Origin: CAXDOZ01 sp963991145
GTDB taxonomy: Bacteria > Bacteroidota > Bacteroidia > Chitinophagales > JABDMM01
Reading direction: 5' to 3'
DNA length: 10,795 bases
Assembly (NCBI GenBank): GCA_963991145.1
Contig: CAXDOZ010000079.1
Location: forward strand, 1-10,795
Shown here: one piece after another, positions 5,948 to 10,795 of the stretch
Position numbering within the stretch: the first letter of the stretch is position 1
How the letters are laid out: each line of letters opens with the position of its first letter
The notes under the pieces: model-generated
Seen by the model: the letters and a program-made list of their open reading frames with translations, nothing else
What the model was told of the DNA's origin: nothing
Databases searched by the model: none
Made by a program: the position numbers and the translations under genes

Positions 5948-8476
5948 TTAAGCTTTGTTTCTATATAGCTTACTGTCTACTACTCTTAGAATCTGTGGTT
6001 CACTTATCTCCCTTCCCAAAAACTCCGTCAAAACCTCAGCTGCTTTTTCTGGATCATTCACACAATCCTTGTAACTCAAATAGAGTATCTCTACATTTCT
6101 TTTTGGCTCAGCCCAACGCTCCACTCTCTTCAAACTGGATTCAAAAGCCTCCTTCATATTGAATACAGCTGATTCCTCATTCAGCTTACCTAATCGCTTC
6201 AGCATGGTCTCCTGAGATTGAATAACTTCATCCAGATCCCTTTTCATGAAGATGATCTTATAACTGTATCGCATTGGAAGAAATGGCAAAAGCTGGGCAA
6301 TCACTTTTGTCGCTTTTCCTCCCGCATGATGAATGGGTTCATTATTTGAGGCTAGAAGTTTGATTGCATCGTGCTCGTAATATCCCTTAGGATTACTCTC
6401 ATCGCTCTTCCTCCGATTATCCGTGAATGGCTCAATTCCTGTAGCTTCTAAAATTTGCATCATCATGCTTGTCCCGGAGCGAGGTAGGCCGGATACGATA
6501 ATCCTTTCTTCCACAGCTTCCTCAACCATTTCTGCTCTCAACTCCTCTACCTGTTCAGGGTCGGGTAAATGGTCTGAATATATCTTGATCAGCATTTGCC
6601 TTGCAATTGCCATTCCGGGAGCCAAATGCAAAGTGAGCTTAAAGGCCTGACTCGCCTCTTCATATGCACCCATCAAATAAAGACATTCTCCTAAATGGAA
6701 ATGAGCGCTAGGATTTTGATAAAGCAATCCAATACTGTCTAAAAGTGAATCAAGAGCCTCTTCGTACTTCTCAAGTTTCAATAAGCACAAGCCTCTGCCG
6801 TGAAGCGCAGTGACATCATTCTTATTTGTTTCTAAAACCATCTCAAACTGGGCTAGTGCTTCATGCCACTTTTCAAGTTTGACATATGCCTCCCCGAGCT
6901 TTCCCGCTAGAATGTCATTCTTTTCCATGACGAGTTCCGCCAGGATCGACTCGGCAGATTTCTTCTTTCCAAGAGAGATCAGAACATCGGCTTCCATTGC
7001 CTTTACCATTAGATTCTCCCGGATCTTTGGCTGTAATTGCTCCAGATGATATGCTGCCTGAGCAGATTCTGAAACGCTCAAATAGCACTTGATCAGGCTC
7101 ATCCTGTAGCGGTGATTCTCGGGATTCTCTACCAGAAGTCTTTCCAGAAGGTCGGCCGCTTCTAGGAATCTACTCCCATCGGCGTAAGCCCTTGCCAAAT
7201 AAAAAAGGTTCTCATCCAGCTGCTTCTGCATTCCTTTTGGATTCTCTTCATCCGGAGCTTCCACATAACCGAGATCTATCAATTGCTGAAGTGCCTCCTT
7301 ACCATCTACTCCAACCTGCCGCTTGATCGCCTCACGCGGCTTCCCAACATCCTCCCAACTATCTATGAAACCAATATTCTGTTCTTCCTCAAATGCAGTT
7401 ATCAGCACTTTTCCTTCCATATCAAGCCCTACGGGCAGATTGAACATTTGCAGGATGGTGGGCGTGATATCCAGCAGGCTCGATCCGTAGAATCGCTCAT
7501 CCTTCTTTATCCCTGGCCCTGCTACCGCGATCATTCCAAGTGGGTTGTGCTCTCTGGCAATTGCAGCAGGTTCTTTGGGCAATTGTTTTAATCTGAGATG
7601 ATCTGAATGGAAGCCGTGGTCCGACATCACAATCACATGTGTATCCTCGTCCACCAGTTCAAGCATTCTGGCAAGCATCATATCGTGAAAGCGATAGGTT
7701 GAGTTGATCACTTCCTTATATAGCTCATACTTTTCCTCTTCAATGTGATCCTGCTTAGGAGGATGATACTTCATGAAGACATGAGAAAGGTGGTCGATGG
7801 CATTGTAGTAAATTGCCGCAAAATCCCAATCGTGATTCTCAATTCCATATGTTGCAGCAGAGTGAATTGAAAGGCATTCCGCCAGATCAGAGATCAGGTG
7901 TTCAAGAACCTTATCTTTCTCGAGATCGATCTTATTAAAGTCTGGAATAAATGGTGCGATCTGATATGCCCCAATTTCTGAGGGATGCACTCTTAACTTC
8001 TCAAACTCCCCTCTAAGCTCAGGTGGATGAACATCTGTTTCATTAAAAGGATAATCGTCGTGCCATGAATTCTTCGGAGCCTTCCCAAAGAAATTAGAGA
8101 CCATGATCCCATCAACCGGCTCCGCAGGGTAACTTGGCCACCAACCGTAGATCTGAGTCTTGTAGCCCTCCTGGTTTAAGATCTCCCAAATCGCTTTCAC
8201 TTTTCTGGAGGCTGAGCTCATAGGTTGCAATTGCTTACCATCTGCATCGCTTTCTAAAAAACCCATGATACCGTGATCATAAGCTCTCTTTCCTGTTGCA
8301 ATTGATGTCCAGAGCATTGGAGACAATGGAGGATCAAGTGTGGCGATGTTTCCTATAGAACCCCTATTCACCAGACTTTCAAGAGCTGGCATGAGTCCTT
8401 GATCCATCAATGGATTTATCACTTTCCAATCGGCTGCATCCCAGCCGATCAAAAGCACTTTTGGCTTCTTTGCCAT
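5948..8476 (-). CDS. Cytoplasmic phosphodiesterase/alkaline phosphatase-superfamily – TPR – sulfotransferase fusion protein
   Basis: The 842-residue protein starts at ATG 8476 with MAKKPKVLLIGWDAADW and has no signal peptide. Residues 6 to about 370 match type I phosphodiesterase/nucleotide pyrophosphatase (alkaline phosphatase superfamily). Likely metal ligands are Asp13, Asp228 and His232 (in A-I-D-H-L-S-H), Asp286 and His287 (S-D-H-G-F), and His310. The Ser/Thr nucleophile is probably Ser52 in PPLSPMLWT, though its alignment is uncertain. Residues 420-630 are helical TPR repeats (for example A-x3-F/Y-x2-L and G-x3-L/Y patterns ending in P). Residues 658-842 are a PAPS-dependent sulfotransferase with 5'-phosphosulfate loop GLPRSGTS (663-670) and 3'-phosphate-binding R746-D-L-D with Ser754, the canonical eight-residue spacing. 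It could hydrolyse a phospho- or sulfo-ester and transfer sulfate; the substrate is unknown. It is last in a unit with the genes at 8489-8650 and 8659-9258. Confidence 0.93.
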   Translation of the reverse strand: MAKKPKVLLIGWDAADWKVINPLMDQGLMPALESLVNRGSIGNIATLDPPLSPMLWTSIATGKRAYDHGIMGFLESDADGKQLQPMSSASRKVKAIWEILNQEGYKTQIYGWWPSYPAEPVDGIMVSNFFGKAPKNSWHDDYPFNETDVHPPELRGEFEKLRVHPSEIGAYQIAPFIPDFNKIDLEKDKVLEHLISDLAECLSIHSAATYGIENHDWDFAAIYYNAIDHLSHVFMKYHPPKQDHIEEEKYELYKEVINSTYRFHDMMLARMLELVDEDTHVIVMSDHGFHSDHLRLKQLPKEPAAIAREHNPLGMIAVAGPGIKKDERFYGSSLLDITPTILQMFNLPVGLDMEGKVLITAFEEEQNIGFIDSWEDVGKPREAIKRQVGVDGKEALQQLIDLGYVEAPDEENPKGMQKQLDENLFYLARAYADGSRFLEAADLLERLLVENPENHRYRMSLIKCYLSVSESAQAAYHLEQLQPKIRENLMVKAMEADVLISLGKKKSAESILAELVMEKNDILAGKLGEAYVKLEKWHEALAQFEMVLETNKNDVTALHGRGLCLLKLEKYEEALDSLLDSIGLLYQNPSAHFHLGECLYLMGAYEEASQAFKLTLHLAPGMAIARQMLIKIYSDHLPDPEQVEELRAEMVEEAVEERIIVSGLPRSGTSMMMQILEATGIEPFTDNRRKSDESNPKGYYEHDAIKLLASNNEPIHHAGGKATKVIAQLLPFLPMRYSYKIIFMKRDLDEVIQSQETMLKRLGKLNEESAVFNMKEAFESSLKRVERWAEPKRNVEILYLSYKDCVNDPEKAAEVLTEFLGREISEPQILRVVDSKLYRNKA

Positions 8477-8488
8477 CTACTTCTTTCT

Positions 8489-8650
8489 TTAGTCTTGTTT
8501 AACTGGTTTGGGGTTCTTTGGTAGAGGATCTCTCTTCTCTTTCCATGCAAGAATACCGCGATAGCCTGTGGCAAGAAGGCCCAGACTCCCAATTTTTGTT
8601 AAATGATCTATTGAAGGGATTTCCTTCTTTGAAGATTGGTGATCGCTCAA
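8489..8650 (-). CDS. 53-residue small protein, TTG start, possible single membrane helix
   Basis: Family not recognised. The frame opens at TTG 8650, 8 nt after the stop codon of the upstream lipoprotein gene, and stops at 8489, 12 nt before the ATG of the phosphodiesterase/sulfotransferase gene, which is operon-like packing. The protein has a polar N-terminus (MSDHQSSKKEIPSIDHL), a short hydrophobic Gly-rich segment at residues 20-36 (IGSLGLLATGYRGILAW, interrupted by Arg31), and a basic Pro/Lys tail (KEKRDPLPKNPKPVKQD). The hydrophobic stretch is short for a transmembrane helix but could be membrane-associated, with the basic flanks suggesting a membrane anchor or small adaptor. The composition is protein-like, and the competing frame in this gap gives a less plausible product. 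Without homologues the call rests on position, composition and a non-ATG start. Confidence 0.65.
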   Translation of the reverse strand: MSDHQSSKKEIPSIDHLTKIGSLGLLATGYRGILAWKEKRDPLPKNPKPVKQD

Positions 8651-8658
8651 ACTAAATA

Positions 8659-9258
8659 TTATCTGATTCCAGCAAAAATTCCCTCATTAGGAGTTGTATC
8701 CCAGGCATATCCTACAAGGCGTAACTCAAAGTAACTTTGAGCTGCCATCATGAACCAACCGTAATGAGTTTGGCCATTAACCTGAATACTAAATCCAAAG
8801 TATGCATTGCTGTCGATCCATTTATTTTCATCTACAGGTATTCCGGATAGATTTCCCTGAGCAGTTATATAGCTCGTATCCACAAACAAGCTCTGGGAAG
8901 CATCGATGGGAGAACCAAAATTAAGTCTTGAAGGAGAGTAAAATGGGATAGCTAATGGAGTACCTGGAATGGAAATGATTTGTACAGTACTTAGAATCTG
9001 TGTTCCATTTAATCCTACAACATCGATCGTATTGATGTTTGTTCCGGAGGTGTCGATCTCGTCGTATAGCCTAAACAATAGGTCGGCATTGCCATCACCA
9101 TCAATATCAATTGTATCTGCAGCTGGTTGAGAGAGACTTAGATCGATCGATCTAAATTGAATATCTGCATCACTTCCAAAACAAGAACTTAAGAAGATCA
9201 AAAAACCAATCCCCAGAAGGCTCAGAAATCCGGAAGTTTTGTAATTGTGCGCTTTCAA
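8659..9258 (-). CDS. Small predicted lipoprotein, copy 3 of the local family; first gene of the operon
   Basis: Function is not known. The 199-residue protein must start at a non-ATG codon. TTG 9258 gives MKAHNYKTSG, a hydrophobic stretch and L-S-S-C, a textbook lipobox with Cys26 lipidated; no ATG lies in frame between it and the lipobox or back to the upstream stop. The same blocks as in copies 1 and 2 appear in order: DIDGDGNAD (calcium-loop-like), V-G-L-N-G-T-Q-I-L-S, S-R-L-N-F-G, Y-F-G-F-S-I-x3-G-Q-THYGWF, and a C-terminal P-N-E-G-I-F-A-G-I. It lacks the Tyr-rich run and is more diverged. It is 8 nt upstream of the small protein gene, so the lipoprotein, the small protein and the phosphodiesterase/sulfotransferase are probably co-transcribed. 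It is divergent from the helicase gene. Confidence 0.88.
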   Translation of the reverse strand: MKAHNYKTSGFLSLLGIGFLIFLSSCFGSDADIQFRSIDLSLSQPAADTIDIDGDGNADLLFRLYDEIDTSGTNINTIDVVGLNGTQILSTVQIISIPGTPLAIPFYSPSRLNFGSPIDASQSLFVDTSYITAQGNLSGIPVDENKWIDSNAYFGFSIQVNGQTHYGWFMMAAQSYFELRLVGYAWDTTPNEGIFAGIR

Positions 9259-9350
9259 TTTGTAAGTGTTTGACTTGAATATATAAAGTTTAAGATAAGG
9301 CTAATTCCTGTGGGTAAATAAAAGCCAATTGGAAAAGAGAGACTGTCTTA
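9259..9350. other. Divergent intergenic region
   Basis: These 92 bp separate the lipoprotein operon (minus) from the helicase gene (plus) and must hold the start signals of the helicase gene and probably of the operon. The region is AT-rich. TTTG at 9269-9272 on the plus strand lacks a good TAnnTTTG partner at 17-23 nt, and no convincing box was found on the minus strand. No terminator-like hairpin is present. Confidence 0.5.
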
Positions 9351-10795
9351 ATGTCTAAATTTGAAGCAATGAGTTACCTCGATGAATTGAATGAGTCGCA
9401 ATTAGCGGCAGTGAAGCATTTGGAAGGGCCGGCAATGATCATCGCAGGTCCGGGTTCAGGAAAGACCCGTGTTCTTACCTATAGAATCGCATACCTGATC
9501 GAACAGGGATTCGAACCCTTTAACATCCTCTCATTAACCTTTACCAATAAGGCTTCCAGAGAGATGAGAGATCGGATCGAGAGGATCGTTGGAGGAGAGG
9601 CCAGGAATATTTTCATGGGAACCTTCCACTCTGTTTTTGCCAGGATCCTAAGAGCTGAGGCGGATAAGATCAAGTACCCAAAGAACTTTACGATCTATGA
9701 TACTGATGATGCAAAAAGCCTGATCAAATCAATCGTGAAAGAGCAGGGTTTGAATGAGAAGCTTTACAAACCAAACATTGTGCTTTATCGGATTTCTTTG
9801 GCAAAGAACAATGTCATTACTCCAAAACGCTATCTGGCCGATGAGGCCTTAAAAGAGGAGGATGAGCAGGGGGGCAGACCAGCAATTGGAAAGATCTATG
9901 ACATCTATTGCCGCAGATGCTTTATGGCTGGAGCTATGGATTTTGATGATCTGCTCCTCAAGTTCTATGAGCTTCTAAGCACTCAACCAGATGTGCTCTT
10001 AAAGTATCAGGATCGCTTTCGCCAGATTCTTATCGATGAGTTCCAGGATACGAATCATCTCCAGTATGCCATTGTCAAAAAGATCGCAGACCGACATCAA
10101 AACATAACAGTAGTTGGTGATGATGCACAGTCGATCTACGCATTTAGAGGGGCAACGATCAAGAACATCCTGAACTTCAAGAAGGATTATCCGGAGATGG
10201 AGACCTTCAAGCTTGAGCAGAATTACCGCTCGACAAAGAAGATCGTTAATGCAGCAAATGCAATCATAAAGCACAATACTAACCAGCTTCCAAAGCAGAT
10301 CTGGACAGATAATAATCAGGGAGAACAGATTCAGGTCTACAAGGCTGCAAGTGACAATGAAGAGGCGAAGATCATAGCCGATCGCATCATGGAGCACAAG
10401 TTGCGAGACCATTTCAGAAATGATCAATTCGCAATTCTATATCGAACCAATGCTCAATCGAGAGCTTTTGAAGAATCTCTGCGACGCCAGAATCTTCCCT
10501 ATGTGATCTATGGCGGAATGAGCTTCTATCAAAGGAAGGAGATCAAAGATGTGGTTGCTTATCTGAAGCTAACTGTCAATCACAGAGATGAAGAAGCACT
10601 AAAGAGGATCATCAATTATCCGGCAAGAGGGATTGGGAAAACTTCGATGGAAAAGATCGCTGTCTTTGCTTCTGAAAGAGAGATCTCAATTTGGGATGCT
10701 CTGGAGAATGTGCAATCTCTTCCGCTTAACAGCGGGATACAGAGAAGGATCTCTGAGTTTGTTATCATGATAAAAAGCTTCGCTACTCTTTTAGA
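9351..10795 (+). CDS. uvrD: UvrD/PcrA-type superfamily 1 DNA helicase, 3'-truncated by window end
   Basis: This ATP-dependent 3'-to-5' DNA helicase acts in excision repair, mismatch repair and removal of RecA or stalled complexes. About 481 residues (of an expected ~750) are in the window. Visible motifs in order are the Q motif (LNESQLAAV, Gln17), Walker A AGPGSGKT (32-39), motif Ia LTFTNKAS-x-EM, GTFHS, motif II DEFQDTN, motif III GDDAQSIYAFRGA, motif IV QNYRSTKKI, then YRTNAQSR and IIYPARGIG-like domain 2B residues (here INYPARGIG). ATG 9351 gives MSKFEA before the family's usual start; the second ATG at 9369 (MSYLDELN) matches typical N-termini better, so either is possible. The frame is open to the last base. 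UvrD and PcrA cannot be separated from this part. Confidence 0.96.
   Translation, partial: MSKFEAMSYLDELNESQLAAVKHLEGPAMIIAGPGSGKTRVLTYRIAYLIEQGFEPFNILSLTFTNKASREMRDRIERIVGGEARNIFMGTFHSVFARILRAEADKIKYPKNFTIYDTDDAKSLIKSIVKEQGLNEKLYKPNIVLYRISLAKNNVITPKRYLADEALKEEDEQGGRPAIGKIYDIYCRRCFMAGAMDFDDLLLKFYELLSTQPDVLLKYQDRFRQILIDEFQDTNHLQYAIVKKIADRHQNITVVGDDAQSIYAFRGATIKNILNFKKDYPEMETFKLEQNYRSTKKIVNAANAIIKHNTNQLPKQIWTDNNQGEQIQVYKAASDNEEAKIIADRIMEHKLRDHFRNDQFAILYRTNAQSRAFEESLRRQNLPYVIYGGMSFYQRKEIKDVVAYLKLTVNHRDEEALKRIINYPARGIGKTSMEKIAVFASEREISIWDALENVQSLPLNSGIQRRISEFVIMIKSFATLL

Noticed and set aside
5948..8476. Phosphodiesterase domain as a PglZ-like phage-defence component
   Set aside because: No BREX partners (methylase, BrxC/BrxL-type ATPase, protease) are nearby, and the sulfotransferase fusion and lipoprotein neighbours point elsewhere.
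9259..9300. TTGACT followed by TATATAAA as a sigma-70 promoter for the helicase
   Set aside because: The boxes are only about 6 nt apart, far short of a usable spacer, and no TAnnTTTG lies at the right distance.
9999..10427. 142-codon open frame on the minus strand
   Set aside because: It lies opposite conserved helicase motifs II-IV, and its Leu/Ile/Cys-rich product reflects the antisense of those codons.

Overview
The window is chromosomal DNA of a Bacteroidota bacterium. GC content looks to be in the low 40s percent by eye. The assignment rests on four things: a repeat-rich secreted protein ending in the gliding-motility-associated (CHU_C-type, type IX secretion) sorting domain; a UvrA lacking the first Cys pair of zinc module 1; a promoter matching the Bacteroidota -33/-7 consensus; and an absence of strong Shine-Dalgarno sequences. 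The family or genus cannot be fixed from what is visible. There is no tRNA, rRNA, CRISPR array, transposase or phage gene.

Layout. (1) 1-1551, plus strand: 3' part of a large exported repeat protein, with seven Cys-paired repeats of about 51 residues, a PKD/Ig-like segment and a C-terminal sorting domain. (2) 1548-4421, minus strand: uvrA, whose stop codon overlaps the stop codon of the first gene. (3) 4500-5141 and 5232-5852, minus strand: two paralogous small lipoproteins with a D-x-D-G-D calcium-type loop, separated by a strong intrinsic terminator whose T-tract appears to double as the -33 element of the next promoter. (4) 5948-9258, minus strand: a tight three-gene unit made of a third paralogous lipoprotein, a 53-residue unannotated small protein, and an 842-residue cytoplasmic protein fusing an alkaline-phosphatase-superfamily phosphodiesterase, a TPR array and a PAPS-type sulfotransferase. 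(5) 9351-10795, plus strand: 5' part of a UvrD/PcrA helicase that runs off the window end.

How the parts relate. UvrA and the UvrD-type helicase are both used in nucleotide excision repair, but they are divergently placed around the lipoprotein/phosphodiesterase block and do not form an operon. The best candidate for something undescribed is that block. It has three copies of one lipoprotein family, a tiny possibly membrane-associated protein and a three-domain enzyme, with spacings of 8 and 12 nt in the operon part. The chemistry implied is sulfate transfer plus phospho- or sulfo-ester hydrolysis. The substrate and the role of the lipoproteins cannot be read from the sequence.
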